From: Streptosporangium minutum
GTDB lineage: Bacteria; Actinomycetota; Actinomycetes; Streptosporangiales; Streptosporangiaceae
Length of the DNA stretch: 39,052 nt
Direction of reading: 5' to 3'
NCBI RefSeq assembly: GCF_002149035.1
Contig: NZ_NGFP01000001.1
Location: 68,832 to 107,883, forward strand
Shown here: one piece after another, positions 8,401 through 17,120 of the stretch
How the letters are laid out: the number at the start of each line of letters is the position of its first letter
How positions within the stretch are numbered: the stretch's first letter is position 1
The notes under the pieces: generated by a model
The model's database searches: none
What the model was told of the DNA's origin: nothing
What the model saw: the letters and a program-made list of their open reading frames with translations, nothing else
Program-made: the position numbers and the translations under genes

Positions 8401-10204
8401 GCGCCGCCTCCTTCAGGCCGCCTATAGCAACTCCACACTGCGGCAGGCGCTGTTTCCGCAGCCGGAAACCATCGTCACCCAACTGCTGGCCCCGGACCTT
8501 ATGGGTCCCGCCTCCGCCCTCGTCCATGGCGTGCATCCCACCCTCGAACCCCCGGACCGGACTGCGCTGGAGGGAGCAATCCTGGCCCTCAAGCCTGCGA
8601 ACACGGAGGATGACGGCACAGACGATCAGACGGCCGGGGCCCTCACGCGCTACCGCATGTTCCTAAAGGCTCTTTCTCCTGATCACATCATAACCCCGAC
8701 GCTGCGCGCCGATCAGACACCCCATCCTTACCTACGGACGGACAATGAAGGGGAAGTGGCCGCACGCGAAGAGGCCATACGAGGCAGCGAAGGCACCCAG
8801 GACAGCAACGCAAACACAGAAGTGCGAGCCCTCACCGCCCAGCTGAAGGAATTCACCGCCACCTACTTCAACGAGACACCCGACACGGCAGCCATCAGCG
8901 CGTGCGAAGGCACCGTGGCCGCCCTCCAAAACACCCTGGAGGAGGCCGACGCCCAGGCGCGTGCCGAGGCCGAGGACGTACTCGCACACGCAGCGGAAAT
9001 CTGGACCCGCAACACAGAGGCACGTGTGGAGGCCCTGACCTGCGCACGCGACATCCTGCTCGCCCTGGCAACTAGCCCCCGGCCCCGGCCGACCGCCGAC
9101 AATGCCCACTTTGACGTGGGCATCCCGGAAGGGCCCCGAGGGGAGGCGGCACGCGGCCTGCTCCAAGTGAGCCGCATACCCGAGCTCTACACCCCACCCG
9201 TCGCAGACGCTCTCAAGACGCTGGCCGAAGACCCCGTCGGATGGGTCAGGTACAGCATCGCCCGCGCCCCCTGGATGCTCAGCCGCACGGACCCCACCAC
9301 CGCCTGGCAACTCCTGGACGGCTTCGCCACCCGCGACAGCGACGACGCAGTTCTCACCGCCACCGTGCAGTCGGCCTGCTACAAAATGGGCGACGCACAG
9401 CGCGGAATCGGCCTAATCAAGCGTGTGATCGAACGTGTCACGCCGGGTAAGGGTCGCCACTCCGCCGCGGAGACCTGCGCAACAGCTGCCGCTTTGCTGT
9501 GGGTTTATCGGGCCACGCCAGGAGCAGACACCGCGCTCAACCATATGACCAGCACCTGGACCGACAACAGCACCTGGTCGTCCTGTCTCCACGAACTTCG
9601 GGACGCCGGAGCCCTCACCCACTCTGATCGCCCCGTGCGTCAGCGCGCATTGGACTTGTTCACGAGCCTGGCCGATCTCGCACTGTCCAACGTCCGGCAT
9701 GCTCTGAGTTTGGAGTCGCCCCTGGCCGAAGCCGAGACTGAGTGTCTCCAGGGTGAGCTGTTCTTGCTCGACGTCATCGCTTTCCAGCTGTACGCCGCCA
9801 GCGGCGCCAGCGATAACACCGAACAACCTCCCACGCTCGAACAGGTCCGGCTCGTCAACGAAGCCACCCCCCTCCTCCGAGCACTCACGGCCGTCCCCGT
9901 GGCCAGCGTCGTACACCACCTCATCGAGATCTACGAGCACGTCCTAGACTGCTGCCCCCAGCAGGCCCTACTCGCCGTGCGGGACGTCCTCTCCCAGGCG
10001 GGCACACAAAGCGGCTACACCGGCGACTCCCTCGGCATCGCCATATGCGTGCGCTTCGTCGAAAGGATCCTCGCCGACCACCGCAGCACCCTGCACACAC
10101 CCGAGAACCTGACTGCGCTACGCGAGGTCTGCGACACCTTCATCGAAGCCGGCTGGCCTCAAGCCCACCGCCTCGTCTACGGCATCGAACAGATCTTCCG
10201 CTGA
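5465..10204 (+). CDS. Cap4-like nuclease - P-loop NTPase - helical repeat protein (Avs-like)
   Basis: The product is 1579 aa. The TTG start at 5465 follows GAGGAGGT (5448-5455) at good spacing; GTG at 5483 is the alternative. Residues ~15-110 contain GGFRYQDRVAAWF, then DPVDD (D63/D64), then IQAKRS (Q78-x-K80): the pattern of the Cap4/DUF4297-type dsDNA endonuclease domain. A P-loop follows, GDPGGGKT at 320-327, with Walker B LLIIDALD at about 384-391, as in NACHT/STAND-type ATPases. The ~1000-residue remainder is Leu/Ala-rich and looks like a helical solenoid, the usual place of a sensor domain. In Avs proteins this order couples recognition of a phage protein to nuclease activation. That function is inferred from architecture; the sensed ligand is unknown. 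No membrane segment is seen. Confidence 0.85.
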   Translation: MGERASVRSDVGGSAGAGGFRYQDRVAAWFAVAALAGQGAAPVNGLWSGQVRRIACETGDPVDDCRVETVNGTALAIQAKRSISLSSKESSELAKTIRQFVQQHLTAGHKEDRLVLVTTSEASGAVRNDLRKALALLQGTAAGTHVDLLGLSQDLRNAHDKFVTHAKRAWKQQRGVHPTAAELEGLLRVCHVWVLDVERGMPGEREALDRLRTMVITDPDHASAAWEVLLGECAELAIAHTDTDQERLQKSLAASGIALTTMRDFTADVERLSRWTQEGLDRLEDGLTTIPAPQGQIAIQRGTATELISRSAEESFLVEGDPGGGKTVILHQLARAGIDAQRPVLFIAVGGLAATSSGSLQVELDLQHPLLDVLAQWSPGSSGLLIIDALDAARADSAAELWYSVIAEMRRRLPHWQVIASIRTWDLQHSRQWRALFPTAPAHVGDLSDQELDQAGNAFPQLAGLLADSTTPQRQLLRNPFNLRLAAELLLEGTTASELVGLGSRLDLLERYWHMRVISGNGGLARAAVLGRLCAEAVSERRLTVPALRLLEGDSAAEPALQSLLSSSVLVPVPGVAAGAGLGPVQFAHHVLFDYAVAVTHFVSFSDRTSGQGLVGCLSADPDLVLFARPSVGIFLQLAWEQGPETFCTLAEQLATPQLPPMARTAVADVVARSTSRPDDLEPLLARVAEGSDEARRTAVATAIAVSLAIKDGVPVDRAVWASIAERLSRDANSAGPALGILVTDLAADADGLPPEALAPCGLAARRLLEHVWTQPSTGTTRLAITTVIATASSDQEAAYVLLRRALEPAQLQERGHNDLLALADVPKLIMRLPRLVSELYVAAMSYQEESTAPTRMGPGVVMSMQSTRRQDFDASKYQLVRAFPEVLRWDMNQAVAILTALSCRGRTNLPVHQIVLAGTAAEIVLDDSRLWDYSIRYISKDLAGLLDSIQSHASAADLEVAQALIHVVTSAPQSASVWRRLLQAAYSNSTLRQALFPQPETIVTQLLAPDLMGPASALVHGVHPTLEPPDRTALEGAILALKPANTEDDGTDDQTAGALTRYRMFLKALSPDHIITPTLRADQTPHPYLRTDNEGEVAAREEAIRGSEGTQDSNANTEVRALTAQLKEFTATYFNETPDTAAISACEGTVAALQNTLEEADAQARAEAEDVLAHAAEIWTRNTEARVEALTCARDILLALATSPRPRPTADNAHFDVGIPEGPRGEAARGLLQVSRIPELYTPPVADALKTLAEDPVGWVRYSIARAPWMLSRTDPTTAWQLLDGFATRDSDDAVLTATVQSACYKMGDAQRGIGLIKRVIERVTPGKGRHSAAETCATAAALLWVYRATPGADTALNHMTSTWTDNSTWSSCLHELRDAGALTHSDRPVRQRALDLFTSLADLALSNVRHALSLESPLAEAETECLQGELFLLDVIAFQLYAASGASDNTEQPPTLEQVRLVNEATPLLRALTAVPVASVVHHLIEIYEHVLDCCPQQALLAVRDVLSQAGTQSGYTGDSLGIAICVRFVERILADHRSTLHTPENLTALREVCDTFIEAGWPQAHRLVYGIEQIFR

Positions 10205-10794
10205 CCAAGCCCCATCATCGGCGAGTGGCTGGCGCGTAGCTGGACTTAACGCCGTCGAACTCCTCGCCTGCGTCGATTACGGCGCGCCGCCATCGACGCG
10301 GTCGCACCACTTGTGCACATCGACTGGTCCGAGGTCGGACCTGGACCTTTCGGGATTTGTTCCCGGCGCCCCCGATGTGGAGCATGTGCTATTCGAGGAG
10401 ATGGCGGCCAGGCATGCCACTCTAACTTGTCGATGACGTGTCCACACGAATGATTGCCGTTGCTTTGGCCGTACGAGTCTTGGTCGCCTCTGCCCGATTC
10501 ACCTACCCGGCGCTTGAGGAGGACCACGGGCACGTCGTCATGATCGACCGAACTTGCCTTGTCAAATGGATGAGAGGCAGGTTGCTATCACTTTGACATT
10601 GTCCTTTTCGCAAGCTGAAGGGACGCTGGCGGACTCCAGGGTGGGCTGTTCGACTTCATCTGTGGCGGTCGACCAGGGCGGGGGCCGGTCGGCCACCGTT
10701 CGACAGCGTCCTGCGCTACGCCAACGGGACTAGGCTGGGTTCAGCTAAGTGATCGTCCTTGGCCGCCCGACAGGACAGCAGGAGAAGTAGGGTT
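10205..10794 (+). other. Intergenic gap of 590 bases without a convincing gene
   Basis: Short frames here have no ribosome binding site and unusual composition, and I take them as chance. GTCCGA-GG-TCGGAC near 10327-10340 is a small perfect hairpin. A TAGGCT hexamer at 10731-10736, about 60 bases before the next start, resembles an actinomycete -10 box, but no good -35 stands at the right distance. AGGAGA at 10780-10785 is the likely ribosome binding site of the next gene. Confidence 0.4.
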
Positions 10795-12429
10795 TTGGGA
10801 GCGCCAGAGTCGAACGCGGGGGACGATTTCCACTTCTGGTGGTCCGGGACTCGCGTGCTGGAACTGATAGAGCCCGGCACGGACAAGACAGTCGTCGTCA
10901 TCGAAGGTCTGAGCCATGTCGATGATCCGGACGAGAGCTACGAGGCGGTGGATGTCGCCGAGTACTTCGGCGGAGACACTCTCGAGGCTGCCTCTGCTGT
11001 GAATCTGTCCCAGCTCAAGTACAGCACCAAGCATCCAGGGACGGCATGGACCGTCAGCCGCTTGTGCGAGAAACGGACTAGACGCCCGGCTAATGGCGGC
11101 TCGTCATCGACAAGGTCCGTCATCGCGGACCTCGCGGGCGTCTATCTGCAGCTGCTCAAAAAGCTCGACCGAAGTGAAATCCAACGCAAGGTATACATCC
11201 ATCTCGTCAGCAACCAGCCTGGCAACCCGCTGGTGCAGGAGGCCGTCGCCTCAGCTGCCCACTGGGCGCGCTCACGACGTCCCGGAGAGGGTCGCCCCGC
11301 ACTGCTCAAGGCCCTAACAGACCCGCAGCACGCCGACGTGGTCAAAAGGCTGTCCGATGCTGTCGGCCAGGTGCTCACCAGTGAGCAGTTCTGTGACTTT
11401 CTGGCGGTTCTCGACCTGTCAAGGACGGGCTCGCTCGGCCGGGCCGCGCTGGCGCGCGGCGTCCGTGCCCGAGCGGCGAGCCTCACACCGGGACGAGACG
11501 ACGAATCAGCCCTACGATTGTTTGAACTGGTCCGTAGGGAGGCTCTGCCTGAGTCTACGCGGCGAGGCATCCGTGCCGAGGATGTCCTGGCCGCGCTTGG
11601 CCTTGCCGATCCGCTGGATCTGTATCCGGCGTCCGCCCGGTTGACCCCGTTGGATAACCCGCTGCCGGCACCGGGCGCACGCGTCATCGCGGAGACGCTG
11701 CTCGCGCATCCGGGCGCGATCGTCGTGGCGCACGGTCCGGCGGGAGCGGGGAAGACGACCGCAATCCGGCAACTCGGTGACCACCTGCCATCGGGGTCGG
11801 TGGTTACCCTGTTCGATTGTTACGGCGGCGGTGAGTACCTCAGTTCCGGCGAGGAGCGCCACACACCACAACGGTTCATCACCCAGACGATCAACGACTT
11901 GGCCCGGCAGTGCGGAAGCCCCTTCCTCATCCGCCCGCCGGCGGCCGACGAGGAACTGTGGCGTCGGCTAGGCCGCGCGCTGGAAGACGCTGTCAAAGCA
12001 CTCGACCCGGGCGCTGTCCTCGTCCTGGCGGTGGACGCGGCGGACAACGCGGCTTTCGCAGCCCACAAGAGAGGCGACCGCGGATTCCTGGCCGGGCTCA
12101 CAGGGCTGCCGCTGCCGTCGCGCGCCACGGTTGTGCTCACCACACGAAGCCACCGGGTGAAGTCATTGGATGCGTCCGGCGCACCTCAGGTGGAACTGGC
12201 GCCATTCGACCAGACGACATCGACTGCGCACATGCGGCGTTATCGGTCAGACGCCTCACCTGCGGACGCGACCGCGTTTCATCACCGAACGGACGGAAAC
12301 CCCCGCGCCCAGTACTACGCGCTGACACAGGCCGAGACGAACAAGTGGGAGATGACAGCCCTCCTAGAGTCCTGCGCCCGCACCCCGAGCCCTTGTTCCA
12401 GATGCTGCTTGAGTCGGCACTGCAGGTGA
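10795..12429 (+). CDS. N-terminal fragment of a frameshifted nuclease-STAND NTPase
   Basis: The TTG at 10795 follows AGGAG (10780-10784) at ten bases; the more upstream TTG at 10759 has no such site. From this start the protein has GDDFHFWWSGTRVLEL near the N-terminus, VVVIEG (E37), VDVAEYF (D53) and QLKYS (Q73-x-K75). That is a PD-(D/E)XK-type nuclease pattern with Gln in place of the last acidic residue. HGPAGAGKTT (Walker A, lysine about 320) and LVLAVDAADN (Walker B, Asp about 414) mark the NTPase. Sensible sequence runs to about base 12365; the last ~20 residues (RTPSPCSRCCLSRHCR) are out-of-frame translation to a TGA. The true continuation lies one base back in phase, starting near 12370-12400. 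As written the fragment keeps nuclease and NTPase but loses the sensor-like part. Confidence 0.8.
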   Translation: MGAPESNAGDDFHFWWSGTRVLELIEPGTDKTVVVIEGLSHVDDPDESYEAVDVAEYFGGDTLEAASAVNLSQLKYSTKHPGTAWTVSRLCEKRTRRPANGGSSSTRSVIADLAGVYLQLLKKLDRSEIQRKVYIHLVSNQPGNPLVQEAVASAAHWARSRRPGEGRPALLKALTDPQHADVVKRLSDAVGQVLTSEQFCDFLAVLDLSRTGSLGRAALARGVRARAASLTPGRDDESALRLFELVRREALPESTRRGIRAEDVLAALGLADPLDLYPASARLTPLDNPLPAPGARVIAETLLAHPGAIVVAHGPAGAGKTTAIRQLGDHLPSGSVVTLFDCYGGGEYLSSGEERHTPQRFITQTINDLARQCGSPFLIRPPAADEELWRRLGRALEDAVKALDPGAVLVLAVDAADNAAFAAHKRGDRGFLAGLTGLPLPSRATVVLTTRSHRVKSLDASGAPQVELAPFDQTTSTAHMRRYRSDASPADATAFHHRTDGNPRAQYYALTQAETNKWEMTALLESCARTPSPCSRCCLSRHCR

Positions 12430-15400
12430 GCGGCGCCGACGCGGGCGGGCAGCGATGGCTCGGGACCATGCTCGCGCTCTCCCGCCCGATCGGCATCACC
12501 ACTCTGGCTGCCGCGCTCAGCGTGGATCCAACGGCTGTCGTCGCGTTCGCACGTGGGCTTGCTCCCGGTGTCACCTTGGTGGATGGGGCAATCCAGTTTC
12601 GCGACGAGGACTTCGAGACGTACGTGCGGGACCGCGTCGATTCGGCGGATGTGATCGCGGCACATGATCGGCTCGCGGAGATGTTCCTGACCACACGGAG
12701 CAGCGACGCGGATGCGGCAGCGCATGTCGCTGACCACCTCGTCGAGGCGGGTCGGCTAGACGACGTGCTGACACTTGTGCTGAGTGAGGACTGGCCGGAG
12801 GCGATCCCCGATGGGTTCCGGCGCGCCCAGGTGCAGGGCCGACGGCTCGACCTGGCTGCACGCGCCGCCGCAACGATCGGCGGTGCCGCGGCCGCGGTTC
12901 GTGTGGCAGTCCGCGGGTGCAACACCGCGTCCCGGCTCGACACACTGTCGTCCCTGGTGAAATCCCACTTCGACCTGGTCATACGGCATACCGACATTGA
13001 TGACCTGCGCCGGCATGCACGGCGTCAGACCTCCGACGATGGGTGGCACGCGCCCACGCAGATGCGGGTGGCTGCTGTGTTGGCCCGTGACCCAGCCCGG
13101 CATGCCGATGCGCGTGCCGAACTGGATCGCGCCGATGCGTGGCTCCGCCGACGGAAGGCCGAGGGGGCGGAGAAAGCCCACGGCTGGAGCCTGCATACGC
13201 ACGACGTGGCGTCCGCTGCCGAGGCCCGATACAGGCTTGACGGGATGGAAGCGGCCGTTCGCGAACTATTGAGGTGGAAGTCCGCGAAGTCTGCGCCCGA
13301 CATGGCGGCGCCACTGGAGCCACCATTGAGGAGGAGAGCCGCGAAGTCCATGCCCGACATAGCGGCGGCACTGGCCGCACAGATCGCCGCCGAGGTCGGG
13401 CCGGGACCGGCCCAGGATGCCCTGCGTGCGCAGAATGTCCCAGCCGCGACACAGGCACCTTTCCTGGCATACGCCACCTCGCCCGCGGTTGCTCCCGACC
13501 GCGACTGGCTCGACGAGGTGATCGCCGCGGTTCTCGCCGAAGATCCAGGGAATGCGAAACTCTGGCACGATCGACTGATCTCCGTCGCCGCGCGACACGG
13601 CGACCGGCAGGCGGCTGCAGCGCTTGCCGAGCACTGGGCCCGCCTGCTGCCTCCTCACCGCTGGGCTTTCAACAACGGCAATGAGGCTGGTGTCACTACC
13701 CTCCGCTGCCATGCGGTCGCCGCCATACTCGGTGGAACCGAGATCACCATCGACGACCTGGTCCCACCGTCGCTGCAGCCGGAAGACAAGGACACCGGGA
13801 AGCAGACGTTTGACGATTCCCGCGCTCATGACCGGCGCGAGTGGGCCGAGATGGTTCAACCCCTGCTGACGGCAGCCCTGCTTGCCACCCGCTGTGCCAT
13901 TGGTGAGGCGGACCGTGATGAGGTCACCGCGTTCGTTGTCGCCGAGCTCGCCGAACGTACCGAGCAGGCCGGGCATCGTTGGTTCACCTTCGACACCTCC
14001 TACCGTGCATGGGCGGCGCTCGCCGCCGAGGCGATCGTCGATGCTGCCGCTGACCTCAGTCTGATCGGCCAGTTGGCCGACGCGGCCCCTGCGCTGCTGG
14101 GGAGCGCCGCGCCCACACTGTGGCTGAACCTGGCGGCTCGTGTCGCCATCCGCGGCGGACACACCGGCCTTGCCGTCGACCTGTGCGGGCGAGCTGCGGA
14201 GCATGTGCAGGCGAGCGCGTACCCGGCGGCGGAGCGACTCGAGTTGCTTGCCGACGCCGCCGACCTCGCCGACAAGTTCGCACCCGAGCTGGGCAGACAG
14301 CTGTTCCACCAGGCGGTCGATGCGGCGACCGGAATCAACGATGATGCCGCTCGCCTGCTATCGGTGTACGCCGACCTTGCCGACCGTGCGGTGATCAATG
14401 CGGCCGATCGGCCGAAGGTCGCTGCCCGGCTCGTCCATGCAGCGGAGACGGTCGCGTTGCACGTCTCCGCTGACGGAGTCGTCCCGTACGAGGTCATCGC
14501 CGGGGCCGCAGGGCGCCTCAGCGCCGGGGTCGCGCTGGGGGCCGTGAGCCGGTGGGACGACGAGGGACGAGTCCGGCTGTCCGAGACGCTGCCCCGGGCC
14601 CTGGTCGGGGCCGTTGAGGGAGGCGGAGTCCCGGGTGCCCAGGCGCTGAGGCTGGCCCACCTTGTCGAGGACGACAACGCCCGCCTGCAGTACCGCTTGG
14701 CCATCATCGACACACTGAGGAAAGACGCGTCAGGTACCGCCGACGCCCGAGTCGAGCTGAAGCGCACCGTTGACTGGATCCGCCGTGACGTGCCCGCCCG
14801 CGCCCAGCCCGCCTTGGCCACACAGCTCCTTGATTGGGCGGCAGGGTGCGGTCTCGGCGGGCCCATCAGGTCCGACCTGGAGCCGGTCGCACAGTTGGGC
14901 CTCAACGACTCTGACACGGACGAACGATGGCCTGGCCTGGACCTATCGGTGAGCGAACAACCCTCGGAGGTCAATCCGTCCGGCGCCAGCATGGCCACAC
15001 TCGCCGAGGATGTCGCGGAGTTCGCCAAAGCGGGCGTGTACGGCGAGCGGATGCGCGAGTACATCACCAGGGTGGCGTTGTCCGTCAGTCCCCAGGACCG
15101 AGTGGCCACGCTCACGGCGGTGGCCGGCCTGTGCCAGGCGGCCAATGTCCAGACCGTTCTCCCGGTTCTGGCTCATTGCCTCACACAATGGCGTAGCTGG
15201 CCCAGAGTCAAGGATTGGGCCGCCGCCGCGCTGCCGACGTTGCTGACCGGGCATCTGCAGGACCTCGCCTGGTCGCAGGACACCGACGCGCTGCTCAAAC
15301 AACTCCGTACGTTCGCCGATGACGACGCCATCCGGCGCGCTGTGCTCACCGCACTCCCTGATGCACGGCCTCACCTGACTCCGTTCGGCTGGCAGAACAT

Positions 15401-17120
15401 CGCCGCGCTCCTTGGCCGACTGTGTGATCGTGGCGGCGCCGCCGAAGCCGTGATCGCCCTGCTCCACGACCGCCTCCCCACCGCCGAAGACGGTGAAGCC
15501 GCCGCGGTAACTCCGCCCGCCGAACCGGTAGTCCTTCTACTGTGGAGCGCCTTCGGTCATCCTCGCCGGGCGATCCGTTGGCGTGCCGCCCACGCCGTGC
15601 GCGACCTCCTGAAGCACTCCACCCCCGCCGATGCCCGCCAGTTCGCCGGCAAGCTCGTCACCTGCCTGGACCGCACCGACGCCGGGCCGTTCCGAGATCC
15701 GACGCTGCTCTTCTACTACATGTCAGCTGCTACCGGACTGTTGGTCGCCCTGCAGCGCGTCGCCGCTGAACGCCCCAGCGTGCTCATCGCCCACCTGTCT
15801 GACTTTATCCAGCATGCGACCAACCGCGAGTTCCCGCACGTCCAAATCCGCGAACTCGCCCGTCAGACCGCCCTGGCGCTCGCCGGACCCACCGGCCCTG
15901 ACACCGACCTACTCCGGGTAGCGAACCAGCCCGCCACCTGCTCCATCCACCGCACAGACGGCAACAGAAGCGAGAACCGCCAGCTGGCCAACGGGCGCCG
16001 CTACCAGTTCGACGACATCGACACCATCCCCTACTGGTACAAGCCGCTCGCTCACGCGTTCAACCGGCCGATCCAGGAGATCGCCGACCGCGCTGAGCGC
16101 TGGATTATCGACAAGTGGGGGATGGCCAAAGACGACTGGTGGCGCGACGACCGCGAGCTACGCGACCGAAATTCCTACCGGCGGATGTCGCATCGCCACG
16201 GATCGATTCCCCCCGAGGAGAACCTGCGCCTGTACCTGGAGTACCACGCCATGATGGTCGTCGCGGGTGAACTCGTCGATGCTGGCCTGCCGATCCACAT
16301 CCCTCCATACGACGACGCGGAAGACCCGTGGTGGGATTGGCTGGCCCCGCACCTCCCCAGCAGCGTCAATGCCTGGGTTTCCGATCTCGGCCACCCGGTG
16401 CCGGCCGAACCCAGCCTGTTCGGTCACTTGCCGCCGCTCGATGATTGGGACACTCCCGCGGACCAGGACTACGATGACGCGCTCGGCCTGGTCGATGGGC
16501 GTGTCCCTGACAGGACCGTCGTCGCCGGCCACACTCATGTAAACCGGTCCGGCGCCTACGGCAAGATATCTATCTGGTCGGCGCTCGTCGCCCCTGAGCG
16601 CGCTGCCGACCTGCAACGGGCGCTCGCCGCGGCGGCCAATCCGACCGACTGGAAGCTCCCGCAAGAAGACGAGGACGAATTCGAGGTCGACCACGGCCCG
16701 TTCGTCCTGCGCGGCTGGCTCGCCGCCCCCCGCAGCGACCGCGACCGGCTGGACGAGCACGACCCGTATGCCTACGACCTGCACGCGCAGTGTCCTCTGC
16801 CCGGTCGCCTATTTCGTCAGATGACCGGCGCAGCCCCGGACGCGAAGGGGATCACCCTTCTCCTCGGCGACGGCGCCGAGATCGCACGCACCATCCAATG
16901 GACCGACCGCAGGACTGACGACGACACCAACGTTGCCACCTCCTCCGGCTACCGCCTCCATGTCGCGACAGAGCCGCTGCTGCGATTCCTCTCCAAGGCC
17001 GGAATGACCCTCATCGTGGAGGTCCAAATTGGACGACGCCGGAATTCCGCTAACAACTACCGGCTCCCCCGAAGCCGCGTCTACCTCATCACCCCTGACG
17101 GCCACATCACTAGCCGATGA
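12402..17120 (+). CDS. C-terminal fragment of the same frameshifted NTPase (helical sensor part)
   Basis: This frame continues the preceding fragment: PHPEPLFQMLLESALQ follows naturally after the NTPase part. ATG 12402 is only the first usable start and has no ribosome binding site, so it is probably not a real start. If one base were restored near 12370-12400 the whole protein would have about 2108 residues. The fragment (1572 aa) is Ala/Leu/Asp-rich with helix-like repeats up to about base 15950. A distinct C-terminal domain follows, with an aromatic, acidic segment (DPWWDWLAPHLP), then LLLGDGAEIARTIQW and MTLIVEVQIGRRR. By position the helical part would be the ligand-sensing region of an Avs-like protein. 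I know no family for the last domain. The gene is either inactivated, carries a sequencing error, or less likely is recoded. Confidence 0.75.
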   Translation: MLLESALQVSGADAGGQRWLGTMLALSRPIGITTLAAALSVDPTAVVAFARGLAPGVTLVDGAIQFRDEDFETYVRDRVDSADVIAAHDRLAEMFLTTRSSDADAAAHVADHLVEAGRLDDVLTLVLSEDWPEAIPDGFRRAQVQGRRLDLAARAAATIGGAAAAVRVAVRGCNTASRLDTLSSLVKSHFDLVIRHTDIDDLRRHARRQTSDDGWHAPTQMRVAAVLARDPARHADARAELDRADAWLRRRKAEGAEKAHGWSLHTHDVASAAEARYRLDGMEAAVRELLRWKSAKSAPDMAAPLEPPLRRRAAKSMPDIAAALAAQIAAEVGPGPAQDALRAQNVPAATQAPFLAYATSPAVAPDRDWLDEVIAAVLAEDPGNAKLWHDRLISVAARHGDRQAAAALAEHWARLLPPHRWAFNNGNEAGVTTLRCHAVAAILGGTEITIDDLVPPSLQPEDKDTGKQTFDDSRAHDRREWAEMVQPLLTAALLATRCAIGEADRDEVTAFVVAELAERTEQAGHRWFTFDTSYRAWAALAAEAIVDAAADLSLIGQLADAAPALLGSAAPTLWLNLAARVAIRGGHTGLAVDLCGRAAEHVQASAYPAAERLELLADAADLADKFAPELGRQLFHQAVDAATGINDDAARLLSVYADLADRAVINAADRPKVAARLVHAAETVALHVSADGVVPYEVIAGAAGRLSAGVALGAVSRWDDEGRVRLSETLPRALVGAVEGGGVPGAQALRLAHLVEDDNARLQYRLAIIDTLRKDASGTADARVELKRTVDWIRRDVPARAQPALATQLLDWAAGCGLGGPIRSDLEPVAQLGLNDSDTDERWPGLDLSVSEQPSEVNPSGASMATLAEDVAEFAKAGVYGERMREYITRVALSVSPQDRVATLTAVAGLCQAANVQTVLPVLAHCLTQWRSWPRVKDWAAAALPTLLTGHLQDLAWSQDTDALLKQLRTFADDDAIRRAVLTALPDARPHLTPFGWQNIAALLGRLCDRGGAAEAVIALLHDRLPTAEDGEAAAVTPPAEPVVLLLWSAFGHPRRAIRWRAAHAVRDLLKHSTPADARQFAGKLVTCLDRTDAGPFRDPTLLFYYMSAATGLLVALQRVAAERPSVLIAHLSDFIQHATNREFPHVQIRELARQTALALAGPTGPDTDLLRVANQPATCSIHRTDGNRSENRQLANGRRYQFDDIDTIPYWYKPLAHAFNRPIQEIADRAERWIIDKWGMAKDDWWRDDRELRDRNSYRRMSHRHGSIPPEENLRLYLEYHAMMVVAGELVDAGLPIHIPPYDDAEDPWWDWLAPHLPSSVNAWVSDLGHPVPAEPSLFGHLPPLDDWDTPADQDYDDALGLVDGRVPDRTVVAGHTHVNRSGAYGKISIWSALVAPERAADLQRALAAAANPTDWKLPQEDEDEFEVDHGPFVLRGWLAAPRSDRDRLDEHDPYAYDLHAQCPLPGRLFRQMTGAAPDAKGITLLLGDGAEIARTIQWTDRRTDDDTNVATSSGYRLHVATEPLLRFLSKAGMTLIVEVQIGRRRNSANNYRLPRSRVYLITPDGHITSR

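Noticed and set aside
10246-10533. Minus frame of 95 codons in the gap between the two NTPase genes
   Set aside because: No ribosome binding site, basic low-complexity end, no protein-like hydrophobic pattern.
12340-12405. Programmed -1 frameshift in the STAND gene
   Set aside because: No slippery X-XXY-YYZ heptamer or obvious downstream pseudoknot was found; a single-base indel explains the data better.
14000-15145. Minus frame of 381 codons
   Set aside because: Ala/Ser/Arg-rich antisense frame of the large helical protein.
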